This document shows, piece by piece, positions 1 through 11,043 of a stretch of DNA of 64,000 nucleotides; position 1 is the stretch's first letter; each line of letters starts with the position of its first letter. The notes below the pieces were generated by a model. The model was not told where the DNA came from. It did no database searches and saw only the letters and a list, made by a program, of their open reading frames with translations. The position numbers and the translations under genes were made by a program. Source of the stretch: Chytridium lagenaria (taxonomy: Eukaryota > Chytridiomycota > Chytridiomycetes > Chytridiales > Chytridiaceae); NCBI GenBank assembly GCA_025449115.1, contig JAHLKC010000041.1:124001-188000 (forward strand). The letters are read 5' to 3'.

Positions 1-547
1 TTTCGGGAAACTTGTTGTCAAGGTCTTTTGTGCGATAGAGAATACTGAATGAAAGTAAGTGCTGATGCATCAAAGCAGGAGCAAATGAAAACGTTATTAC
101 TTTTGGTTGAGATGACCTCCAAAGTTAGCGGTATAGTACCAATAATCACCCTTCTTCAAAGGACTACTGAAGCGGTCAAATGCATTCGCGCGATAAAACC
201 TGGAACAAAAAAGTGCTACATTAGATGTTTGAAGGAGAGAATGACTGAACAAAGCTGTTGAGTACTGACTCTAATAGGAACTTTTTGTATCCTGGTAATC
301 CTTGAACCACTGTTTTGGCCAAAGTGTCCTGAGCGTTCATATAGTTTACCACTTCTTCGTCGAAAGGATTCTCAAACCACCGGTAAGGATCTTTAACAGT
401 AACGCCATGAACATCATCAGATGCATTCACAGTTTTGGCAACCGGATACTTGAAACCGTGCAATACCCGGTTTGGTCGAGAAGTCCAATCGAATGAGGTT
501 TCATCATCGGACGAGAATTCCAAAAAATGCAGAGCGAGAAACAGCAA
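1..547 (-). CDS. prolyl oligopeptidase (S9A), N-terminal part, cut by window edge
   Basis: Minus-strand reading gives a prolyl oligopeptidase N-terminus: the family hallmark DDVHGVTVKDPYRWFE lies at about 375-430, followed by a segment ending in VNYMNAQDTLAKTVV. Beyond an indel or intron near 230, a piece reading FDRFSSPLKKGDYWYYT matches the next conserved block. This is the start of the propeller and cap region; the catalytic Ser-Asp-His domain would lie off the left edge. Such enzymes cleave short peptides after proline. The start is unsettled: the frame runs upstream into a hydrophobic stretch, but an in-frame stop lies between it and the ATG at 610. An intron, a sequence error or a lost signal sequence could explain this. 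Confidence 0.8.
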
Positions 548-2466
548 AATAGGAGCAGCTAAGGATATTCAGTTCAACGCTATGCGAAGTAAAAGCAGCA
601 CCGTGAACATCAATTACTCACCAACCAGTCTCAGCGTAAAGATCCTCCAAGCGGCCTGTCGGTAAGAAAGTCGCATATTTTCCTCAATCGCCCCTTCCAC
701 ACGGATAGCGACAACGCCTTCAGCGCTTGTATCGTTGCAAACATACCCCGGGAGCAGTGGCTCCTTCTCCTTCATGGAATGCATGGGTGATAACAACTTT
801 AAACTTGTCTGTTTTTTTGGGCTTGAGCAACGGCTAATTACTAATATTACCCATGTTTTTTTGAGCTTGAGCAACGAACGGAGTATGCAAAGATGGTAAT
901 CGAATAGCCATGCACGCAGTACATGTTTCTGGTATTCAGAGCTTCAATTTTATGTATCGATTAATCCTGGTGTCCGTCAAATCAACACCTGGCCTTATTC
1001 GCATCGATGGGGTGTAATTTAAACATTTTACATTTAAGGGAATATCTCGACACCAAGAATTTTATCCGCATAATCGCAATCCTGAAACCTATCTCACTCG
1101 GTGATGATGCTTGGATGCCTAGTAGCTCAGAAATCAGCATCGACTAGTTATAACACAATGTATAGTATGATATCAAATATCACATGCGACACGCGTTGCA
1201 GTTCATTGTAAGCGCGTATGTCCACTGATGCAGAGGAATATGATCCCTGGTCTTACATTGAGATGAAGTATCATTGCGTGACCGTCTTTCCTGTCTCTAA
1301 AACGTTTATCAAATGAAGCACGTTGGCCCTCAAGCGTATCAAGCTCAAGGTTACTCTTGAGAAGCACACCATCGCGCAAGTCATTCATCTCAATCTCGTG
1401 CTCCGGATGATGTGGTAGAGAAGGACCTCCTGCATTCTGATCTCGTCACGATCATTGCCGTCATCACCGCCGCGCTTCTTCTGTTGGTCCTAAACGCTTG
1501 ATGGCTCTACCATGCTGACGTACTTATGGCCCTACAATAGAAGTTCGAATACGAGCACTCATTCTGCGGTTAGATCACGATGAAAGTTGCGCGAAAGACG
1601 TCCTTGGCGGTGAACCATAGTTTCTTGGTGAAACCTTTCACTACGTCCTACAAATAAATCTACAAACACAGGTTATATCAATACGTAAATCAGATAATTC
1701 GGGTCTCCAAGATCTTCCATGACGTTTACTTGGTAAGGCTTTCCCTTTCTTGTTTCTTTCACTCAAAATATCTGATGGTTGTGTTTCGTTTTATAATGTT
1801 TGCTCGACGGGCTGAATAGGACAATTTTGTTAGGAACAAAGTTTCCAAAAGGCATAGCAATTACTGGCTTCTTTGCAAAGGACCTGCACGCGCAAAAACA
1901 TCTTAGTACCCGATGCATTCAACGAAAAACACATCATATTTACTCATTAAGGATATGAATGGCATAAATCGATGTCGGAGCTGAACGCCTCGCTGGTTTA
2001 AAATATGTCAAAAGGACCATGTGCTGATCCATGCTATTCAGCCTTCAGCTTCAGCTGTTGCATAGACCAATGCTGAATTGGCCAGGAATGATGCAAAAAA
2101 AATATTATTTTGTTCATTCTATTGCTACAGCGCGTACAGCAGACTACGCTGACGTTGTTCCAAAAATAGACTCCTTGCCCAATCATATTTTCTGTGAAGT
2201 CACAAGAGTCGAAACCCTTTCCCATCTGACGCTCGGGTCTATTTTGACTTGAAATGTCATGGTTCATTTTAACCTGGGTCGTCGGATAAAGGTCTCGCAA
2301 CGATGCCCTCTGGATAAAGTGAGCAGCAATCCCAGATATCTCCACAAATGGGCGATGAACTGATGCTCACGCTCACATCCTTCTTAGATTTGCCGGCTTC
2401 TAGGCTCAGTGCAAGGCACCAGCAGAGTTTTCATGGTTTGTGGACATGTGAAACTAGGCATTTTGA
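548..2466. other. unresolved region, no gene recognised
   Basis: No protein family could be recognised here. Minus-strand reading shows short protein-like pieces at about 620-790 (containing EGAIEENMR and, in another frame, TGRLEDLYAETGW), at about 1580-1715 (MEDLGDPNYLIY, then DVVKGFTKKLWFTAKDVF) and at about 1260-1440 (an acidic charged stretch with MNDLRDGVLLKSNLELDTLE). They could be exons of one indel-ridden gene. An imperfect direct repeat, GCTTGAGCAACG preceded by a T-run, occurs at about 820-836 and 864-877. Confidence 0.3.
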
Positions 2467-3182
2467 ATGATGCATGATGAACAGTTCACGCAGTATCTCC
2501 TCAAGGTCGTCGCATGGCACCTGCGCCGGAAACAGCCTACTTGCATGCTGGCATTCAGGATCAACAACTTGATTAGTCCTCTGGCTGATCTTCGGCTGCT
2601 TTTAAAGCTCCATAGCATGATAGGATTAACACATTGGATAATTCAGTCTGAACGCAACCCTTACCGATCTCGAACGCTACAGAACTTGTGTCGGCTACAG
2701 AATGTTGCCAACTTTATAAGTTGCCCTATGGAGCAACTTTGGTGGTTGGGTGCCCACAAAGTTATCCCTCTTTCCAAGAATACCATGACGAATCTGGGTC
2801 TATGGGGATGCCGGCTGTGGTTGCTCACGGTGAGGAACGTTGCAAAGATACATATTGAATGAGCCATGTCGTAGATCCTCCTTCAATTCATTCAATGGCA
2901 TCAAGAAGTACAGTACGTATCAGCTGCATCTATCGAGAACGAGAGTCCCGAAGGAGATGATACAGCGTATGCGTTAGATATGGCCGAGAAGTCAGATGAG
3001 TATGCATTACGGCGGCAAAAACTCTCAAACATCCACTTCAACGGCCTTATCAACATCGCATACCTACCCCTGGCTATCCACTGGTCATTCAACGCTCCCC
3101 CTTCACAGACATTGCAATTGCCGCTTTTGGTACTTTGGCGTCAGGGATGCAGGTGTATTCCAGTTGGCAATCACTGCATTGA
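2467..3182 (+). CDS. PEX11-family peroxisomal membrane protein (PEX11C-like)
   Basis: The first exon (ATG at 2467) reads as the Pex11 N-terminal half: RINNLISPLADLRLLLKLH, then THWIIQSERNP, then RLQNVANFISCPMEQLWWLG, which is the family pattern of an arginine-rich helix, a leucine-rich helix and a Y/S-x-P-x-E-x-x-x-W-L motif. A GT-AG intron of about 100 bases (from about 2829) joins to an acidic linker and then LINIAYLPLAIHWS, the Pex11 D/Y-L-P-x-A-x-H-W-S motif. After a one-base indel near 3095 in a run of C, the C-terminus continues PFTDIAIAAFGTLASGMQVY, typical of the last Pex11 helices. Pex11 proteins remodel peroxisomal membrane and promote peroxisome division. The stop lies only 29 bases before BRE1 on the same strand. 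Confidence 0.72.
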
Positions 3183-3211
3183 ATAAAGAATGTCCAGAAA
3201 ACGAAATTGAA

Positions 3212-6200
3212 ATGAAAAGAGGTGGGGACATCAACGCACTGCCGCCTGCAAAACGAAACAGAGCGGATTCGGGGGCCGATCAACAAGGAGAGGATGCAGG
3301 GAAGGACATTGACGAGGTCTGCATCCACGGCATCCGTTTCTGCTGTATCGATTGTTATATATAACATTGAATGATTTCATGACTGCGATGTGTTGACATT
3401 TTTGCCACAGAATGACCTCACTCAGTTCCAAAAGCAGGCTATCTGGCAGCGGATGCAGGAATACAAGAGAGAGGTCGAGAGAGCAAATGAGCAGATTGGG
3501 AATTTGAAAAGCTGCGGGACGACTATGAAAAAAAAGCTTCGCTGTTTTGCTCGTCCCTAGCAATGGTGAGGACATAAAAAGGAAACGATGGAGTTCACTC
3601 TAAACTTAAATTCGACTTAAAATGATAGATCTCAGAGGATATTAGTCTGACCCTTGGCAAGCTTGACGGAAGGCTGCCATCGAATGGAACCGCAGACAGT
3701 TTTCAAATCCTGGATATTTTAAAATCTTTTGAGGAGTCGAATGAGCCTCGTTTGGACGGCGTTAGACGGACACTGGCAGATCAGCTCTCAAAAATCGTTA
3801 GTCTTTCAATGCAAAGGTTTGCGAAATGCGTTTCGCTATTATATATTTATTGTAGGATAGGTCAAATGCAGACTGACGACGCGAGTTTAGTGGATTCATT
3901 AAATACGAGATGCCACACATTGGCAACTGAGGTGGATATTTGGCGAGAGCAGGACGCCAATTTTAAGCTATGTTAGAATGCCTCGCTGCAAGCCAAAATT
4001 ACGAGCCAACTGCAAAAACTTTTGGAACTGGAAGAGAAGCTTGACGATGTTAGAGGCGCCCGAATTGTTTTAGAACGGAAGTTGGACCGTGCAAAAGCTA
4101 CTGCAGTACTTGTAAGGATTCATCAGTAGACGTGGGTTTCATATAATCCTACGATTCTTTTTTGAGCAACCTAGCTAATCTCTGATTCAGGTAATGCAGG
4201 ACGACTCGACCACATCTACTCTTGCAACAGTGAGGATAAAGGAAATCGAGGAGCTGAAGGTCGAACGCATGGAACTTTTGGAGAAGATGGATGCAATAAG
4301 GCTACAGGTACTGTCAGGGCTTTTACAAGTATCTGAAGATGTTTTCTGGTTTAATTGTAGTCGATACAAACTGGCATTACGGAGGATCGCATTAGGGAGT
4401 CACCGTTATACCAGAACCTTGAAGCCGAATTTCAATATCACAGGAATGAAAACATGTGTCTCAAGAACCGAATTGATAAACTGCTCATCGAATACGAAGA
4501 GCTGGTCTCCGACAGAAGAAAGATATCGGAAGGTTTTAATGTAAAACGTGTTCTCATTCCCTTCACTTAGCGGTCGCTTTCTTGGTTTTTCTTGGCCCTG
4601 ATTTTTCCTAATTGCAGGAGGAGCTTGGAAACGCGAAGAATTCATTTCAGGACCAGATCAACATGCTGCAGGCGGATTTAAATCGAGTCAGAGAGAATCG
4701 GAATGGTCTCCAAAGCATGCTGGAGCTTCGCAGAGCCAAGGATGAAGCTGACATCGTGCACAATCAGGAGATAAGAATGATTGCAAATTCTCGAAAGGTA
4801 CGTATTTCTTTAATATCTTACATTTATTTGTTATGCACATTTGTTTTTCTTTACTGACGTCATGTCAGGATCGGATAACCTTCCTAGAACGAAGACTTGA
4901 GATTTTAAAGGATAAGGCCGCGTCGGAAATGCCTGGCACTTTCTGGATACGGTTTTTTAATGAGAAGCCAGATGGAAATCCATTTGAAGAGCTTCGGAAA
5001 GATCTTAAGTTAGTCTTGCCCATGTTTTAGTCCTTACCTTTATGCTTTAGGGCGGCGCAAGACAGAGTGCAACAACTTGAACATGATCTTGAGGCGTCAA
5101 AGCAAGCTTCTGAGGAGCAGATGAAATTGGCAGAGGTTGGTTGGTATATATGAGTATTGTTGACCGTTAAAAGCTGATTGCTCGGAGAAGCTCCTAAAAG
5201 AAGAAGTGGAAACTTTAAAAAGCCGGCTACATTCATCAAGCACCAGCACGCAATTGGGAGCTTGAGCAAAAGTGAAGGATTTAATGAGACCGTTGCGTTT
5301 TTAAAAAGGTCGCTACATTGATATATCTATTGCTTGCTAAATTTGGTGCAGTCTGAAACGAGACTTGCAAAAGAAGTCGATGATATTTCTAAAGCATGGG
5401 AGTCTGTCGAAGAATCTGCAATGAAAAAGGTGATCAACCTTACTGACAAGGAAGAACTGATTTTGCGATTGACAGCTGAGGTTTGTTATTATTATTTTGA
5501 CTGTTTTTAAAAAATATCGGCGGCCTGTTAAATTCTTTTCCGATAATTAGAAAACCAAAATGGAGCAAAAATGCTCAATATCGAGCAAGCTTGCACATGC
5601 GTCAGGCGGGTATAATGAAATTTGAAACGGCAATCGAGAAACAATTAGAACAGATCGGAAACTGGAGGAGCGGGAAAAGTCTCTTGTGCAGCAGTTGGTA
5701 GGCGTTTTCACAGACTTTCCCTTTTTTTGTCCGTTTGTCTTCCTTTTAAGGATTTGCGATGATGTACTTATGTTTAGCAAACTATTGAGAAGGATTTTTC
5801 AACCAAAACAATTGCAGCAGACCTTCATCGACGCAAAGTTTCAGAGCTTACCCAGAAAAACGCCGAGCTCACCGATCGCGTGGAAAAGCAATCTATAAAA
5901 TATCAAGAGGTATATATACCATCATCACTAGAGACATTTTTTGAATTTTGTCATTGTAGGTTGAAAAGCTTTTGAAAGAAAAGAACAAGGCCTTGGTGGA
6001 CGAAAGTGACAGCAAGCGCAGGCTTCTGGAGCAAGCTGAAATTTTGAAGCAAAAGCTGGAAAAGCAGGCGAAAGTGGAGCCTACCGGTGAGGCATCATCC
6101 CTTCAACGAGAGTACGAGGCTCTTAAGCAGACATTCAAATGTCCCAGTTGCCGTACAAACTTCTGGACTCACGTTCTCCTTCGGTGCAAGCATGTGCTGT

Positions 6201-6382
6201 GGTAAGAATAATAATTTTGTTTTTTTTTTTTTGTCTTTTATTGGTCTTTTATGTATGGTTGTTCATAAATTGTTATAGCAAAAGTTTGCATTGACGATCA
6301 GATTAATTCACGATCACGAAAATGTCCATCTTGCTCAGTCGGCTTTAGCACAAACGAATTCACAAAGCTTTTCTTGCCCTGA
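3212..6382 (+). CDS. BRE1: BRE1-type E3 ubiquitin ligase for histone H2B
   Basis: The ATG at 3212 opens a basic N-terminus (KRGGDINALPPAKRNRADSG). Exon 2 (from about 3412) gives the conserved block FQKQAIWQRMQEYKREVE, then, after a one-base indel near 3498, EKLRDDYEKKASLFCSSLAM. Exons between 3630 and 6110 encode long coiled coil rich in E, K, L and R, separated by introns of about 45-90 bases. The C-terminus is a C3HC4 RING: FKCPSCRTNFWTHVLLRCKH before an intron at about 6202, then VCIDDQINSRSRKCPSC, ending STNEFTKLFLP. The RING junction needs one base removed from an A-run near 6282. BRE1 acts with Rad6 to monoubiquitinate H2B in chromatin. The tail is 128 bases from the convergent nucleoporin gene. 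Confidence 0.88.
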
Positions 6383-6455
6383 TATATTTATGTTACCCAA
6401 CGTTTACTACGTAAAGTATATATCCCTTTACGTATGTAAATAAATCAAACTTCAC

Positions 6456-6496
6456 TCAATGAATCTTCTAAATTCCATTCAATGAATCTTCTAAAT
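6456..6496. repeat. short direct repeat between BRE1 and NUP84
   Basis: The 18-base unit TCAATGAATCTTCTAAAT occurs twice with a 23-base period (6456-6473 and 6479-6496), inside the 3' intergenic gap shared by two convergent genes. Confidence 0.85.
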
Positions 6497-6509
6497 CTTC
6501 CCAGAGAAA

Positions 6510-9500
6510 TTATATGGTTTGCAAAACCGGATCGACGTCCTCAGTTGCATTCTTTGCTTCTTCAAATGCAAGAACAAATTGAGGAAGCATCCCAGATCTC
6601 AGGACCTCTTTATAATATCCTTCGTCCACAGAATTGATTGTCATAGCAAGATCACGACATTTTTGGAGATTTCTATCACAACAGTGTCAGCAAAATCACG
6701 ATCCAAAAAAAAAATAAATAATAATATATATGTAGCAATTCCATACCCAGGTATATAGCCGCGAGTCTCGTACAAAACGGAATGCCGCCAGAAAAGCAAA
6801 TTGGAAATGTAAAGATCACGAAGGAATTGCATTTCACAATCACGCTCAGCAGCTAAATGAAGTGAGCCATCGCATAAGAAAAGAACCCCGGAAATATTTA
6901 CAATAATACTGAGAATCCTTTGGGATATCGCCAAATAACTAGCCATCCGGATTCCAAAAGTAAGTCAATGTCTTTGTCGACGCGGTCCGTTAAAATCTGT
7001 AAGAACTTCAATAACGCCGTCATTTTGAATGGTGACAGGATCTTACCTTAACCTGATCCACCCAATCGCGGTACTGATACGTTGCTCTAGTCTTTCCCGC
7101 AGGTCTACGCGAGAACATCAATATCGTCTCCAACCTGCATAAACTTACATCAACGGCCGACTCCCCATCAATGCCCTCCAACTGGCATAGAACTTAGCGC
7201 ACTGCAAGAGCCCCTTGTAATTAATAAACTCAACGGCCTCTGCCGAAAAAATCTGCATCTCCCCAAGGTCCATAGCCTCTTCCTCCTCTTCCCCTTCGGA
7301 TCGGCTCATCCTGGCTATACCAAGGTCGAGCCATTCGCTGCGAAGATTCTCTTCAGGTAGGGTTTCAAGGGTCTTTTTGGGCAGCGTTTAAGACGGCCAT
7401 GGGCTAACAAACACGTTAATCACGTATCGGCAGGATGGAACCTCACCAAGAAATCTTCGGAGAAGAATGTTGGTTTTAAGGAGTAAATCTTCTTTTTGAG
7501 AATCATCATAACAGAGCCACTCCAACGCCCTTATCTGGATAGCGTCGGAGGGACTGATGGGATTTAAAAATGACGTCAAGAACACCGACGCGACTGCACC
7601 AGGAAGTGATTCCTATCATAGTAATAGTTAAAAATTATGCGGATACGAAGACTGACTACCTTAAGGACTCCATCGGCAAAAACTAGCTCGACAGTTCGCG
7701 CTAGAACTCGGTTGGTGTCTAGACCGTAATCACTGGCTTGCCTGACGTATTTGTACCGCGTGGTCTTTTCGTCGTTTATATCTGTGACACCAGTTTTAAA
7801 ACTATCTTGGCGGTCCGTAAAACTTACTCGTCAACATGAAAGCATGAGTCTCAATTTGTTGTGAATTTGGGAGTTGCGAAGTGAAGATGGCGACCAAATG
7901 ATACTAAATGAAAAATTAAGCAAAATGGAGAGTGGAAAGCTTCAATAAAAAGATAAGAATATTACTTTGGCAGCTGCGACCAAAAGTCCCACGTATTTCC
8001 GTATTATTTGGTCAGTGCTATCCACAGCTTGTGGTGAGAGCGGGTATGCGATAGAGCGAAGGAATAAAATGACATGGGTGATGAAACGAAGGTAGTGGGG
8101 GAGATAATTTAAGCTGAAAGAAATCATTAGTAAATTACATGCCAAAAAGGAATTTCTACCTCAAAGCACGATCCTCAATCTGATAATTAAAGTCAATAAA
8201 GAATTCATCCAAGCGGTTCAAAATCCACATAGTTTGGAAGATACGGAAAGGGTCAAAGGAGGCCATGCTTATTTTTATACACGATAAGTAAATGATTGAA
8301 ATTTAAAAACGGTACCGAATATCTTTTTTGTCACTTCGCCTAAGCGCTTCAAAAATTTCGAACGGTGACTTTGCTGGTGGTGGCAGCTCCATAGAAACTT
8401 CTTCCGTCAACTTGCAGATCCTTTTAACGGATGAAAGATGCTAAACAATTTAGAATATTTAGACGTCGTTATAAAGTTACGTTGTCCCAGAGTCTGCTCC
8501 AACAATGAAAGATAGTTGATCCAAAGAACATCCTCCCATTGAGTGCAAACGGAAAGCGCCTATAAAGGGTGATTTAGTGCCATTTTGCAAGAGAACAGTT
8601 ACGTTCTCAACATCGCCAGCCAAAGCCGCAAATAGAGCTCGCTCGTAACTATCAAACGACTCCTAATTGGCCTGTTAAATCGTTGCGTGCCAGAGCATGA
8701 CAAATCCCATACTTCTCTTGCCGTTGCGTAACATGTTGCCTTCCACAGAGACCTATTCACATTGCCTCCGTTTTCAACATCCTCGTCTCCATCTGCCATA
8801 AAGTGCTCAGTCATTTCAAGGCATCCACAAATGGCTACCTAGGGCAGGGTCTCTAAAGAAAGCAAACCCTGGACAAGCTAGCAGCCTTCCACGGCTGCTC
8901 ACATTCACGACAAAGACTGATAGCCTCACTAAGACGACCTCGGACGCACATATTCAAACAGGGAACGATTCAAAACTTTTCTCATAATTCTACCATCCCA
9001 AGACATATTAGATCAAAAGTGCGAAGGAAAGCTTAAACCTTGTCGTCAGGCCGCGATAGGCTTGCCTGTTCTCGTCGGTGCATCCGGGGTCAAGTTCAGC
9101 TTTTTCATTTCCGCGCTTTGAAACCTGAGCCTGACGGACGCTTTTCACCGTGTGGTAAAGATAACCTTTCCTAACTTCAATTGGGATAAAGTCTGGTGCG
9201 GTTCCCTCTAAAAACTCTTTAACTTGCTATGTTGCAAGAAAATTCGCATCAGTGACTTTGCTTTCAAATCGCATGCATACCAGATACTCGTTCAAAGCTG
9301 GATCTGTCTTCAAAAAATAGTTGGTCCAGACAACGTCACTAGATAAATCGTGGGGTTTCTCAACGTCGCCCTCGGTATCTGCTTGATTAAAAGCGACCAT
9401 CTATATCCAAAATCAGGAAAATCGCAAGCTAGATGAAGAAAAACTTACTCTGCAAGCATCTTTAAAATTCTCCATGAAAACATCTCCAACTCCCATTGCA

Positions 9501-10063
9501 AAATAAGCCAGCCCTCATTCGTTACTTGAAAAGTGCCGTCATCCTGTTCGTTTTCCGAAAGACTCTGAACCCTACCCATAAATCACTATTAGGTTCAAAT
9601 ACATATATTTCTTTTAAAGATCCCGCATTACGTGTCGAAGCATATCCGTTGGTATTTTGCTAATAATCCTTCCTGATCGTCAAAGATGTCGTTGTCGTCC
9701 TTTTCGTCAATAGCAGCAAGCAAATGTATCATGGTCAGGGCCGGACAATGTATTGTTCACCTTGATTATGCGTTCAGCTTTCTTCACGATGAAATGTTAA
9801 GAAGTTTATACCCGTCTTTAGAGTGACCACAGAAAACGCCTTCGCATTGGGAATAGCATTAATAAACGATGAAGACGAGAATGACCCTGTTTTTTAAATC
9901 TGTCCAGATTATCCAGTACAAGCGGACATTTTCCAGCAGCATAGAGGTAGGGTGGATGCATGGGTTTATCTATAGAATCAGCGCAAGGCTGACGAGTGCG
10001 TTGATGCTCGTCCTCACCTTGCATTTCTGAAAAAGTGTCCAGAGAGCCAAATGACAAGTCCAT
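6510..10063 (-). CDS. NUP84: nuclear pore protein NUP84/NUP107
   Basis: This minus-strand multi-exon gene starts at the ATG at 10063 (MDLSFGSLDTFSEMQGED). Recognisable Nup84/Nup107 landmarks are MELPPPAKSPFEIFEALRR at about 8330-8390, DQIIRKYVGLLVAAAK at about 7970-8015 (the region where family members have a Y-x-x-x-L-I-x-A-G motif), and IRALEWLCYDDSQ with LLLKTNILLRRFLGE at about 7450-7540. The likely C-terminus reads MLPQFVLAFEEAKNATEDVD and stops at 6510. The family is an all-helical scaffold component of the Y-shaped Nup84/Nup107-160 complex of the nuclear pore. About ten short introns are needed, and many indels make exact exon edges uncertain. Confidence 0.78.
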
Positions 10064-11043
10064 TGACTACTGGTTATCAAAACGATATTTATAAGGTAAT
10101 TCCCATGAGCTCTTGATTCACGACACTTCACGAGTCAACACACTCCGTGTTGAATTATGTGGCGCCCCTGTGGCATAGAAAGGTGTATCTTTAACTTGGT
10201 AGGCGATATACTGGACTCTCCTTCTGGCGGCTAACTTTACTAGGCTTCATGATTCTCTTTTACAGACAAGCTACATAAATGAAGAAAACTGCTTGGTTTG
10301 AAATATTACGTCCCCACATGCCGCAATGGTTTCAAGAAATGTCGGAATGCAGACTTCCTGAGAACGAAAATGTTGTTCCCAACCCTTATACGTATCGTCC
10401 TTTTTAAAAAAAATCCACCCGCATGTCCTTCTTAAACCATGCAGCTTTACTGACCTTCAAGGACATGAACAGACTGCAAATCCCAGTTCCCCTTACGATA
10501 CCAGACGATGCCCTAGCTGCTACCTCCGCATGCACGAGTAAGAAGCAAGCAGTCTCCCATCCATGACTTGATCCATGACATCACAAATCTTGAGAAACCA
10601 ACTTCTGGAAGCACCCGTTGAATCCCTGCCCACCATGTGAGGGCCATTTGCCATGATTGGCGCAAAAAGTTTTGCTTGCTTTTTTTGCTCCTTTTTCTTC
10701 CGAACAACCTTTCGGGCTCAAATAAACCAGGAGTTGATCGTGCTCAACGTTGGTGTGCTACAGCCCGTCACTCTCCAACGATCCTTCCGCTACGTGAAGT
10801 CATCTGTAGAAGCAGAAAGACATCACGATCGTCTCTAGAATCTTAAGTTCCTGACAAGAGATCCATTTGTTGGTAGGCACGCGGAGTTTTAATTGAGCCA
10901 TCCAAACCATTCTTTTACGGCATCCGTCAAGGAAGGACGGATTTGGATCCCTGACTGCGATCACAGTAGCGCTTTGCTTGCCATTGATTCGTCTTCTCCA
11001 CTACTCGAAAGCCCCTAGTTTCCACAACCATATTCTCCTCACA
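10064..11043. other. unresolved region between NUP84 and the AGC carrier
   Basis: This region separates the divergent NUP84 and carrier genes. Protein-like stretches exist on the plus strand (from 10279, MKKTAWFEILRPHMPQWFQE; 10420-10550, LLTFKDMNRLQIPVPLTIPD; 10653-10838, LIVLNVGVLQPVTLQRSF). On the minus strand, about 10515-10670 reads FAPIMANGPHMVGRDSTGA. Frames shift repeatedly and I recognise no family. It may hold a small indel-ridden gene plus the 5' flank of the carrier. Confidence 0.3.

Noticed and set aside
842..850. TAATATTAC, the nonanucleotide of rolling-circle replication origins, flanked by a 12-base direct repeat
   Set aside because: No inverted repeat forms a stem around it and no Rep-like gene is seen nearby; one chance occurrence in 64 kb is expected.
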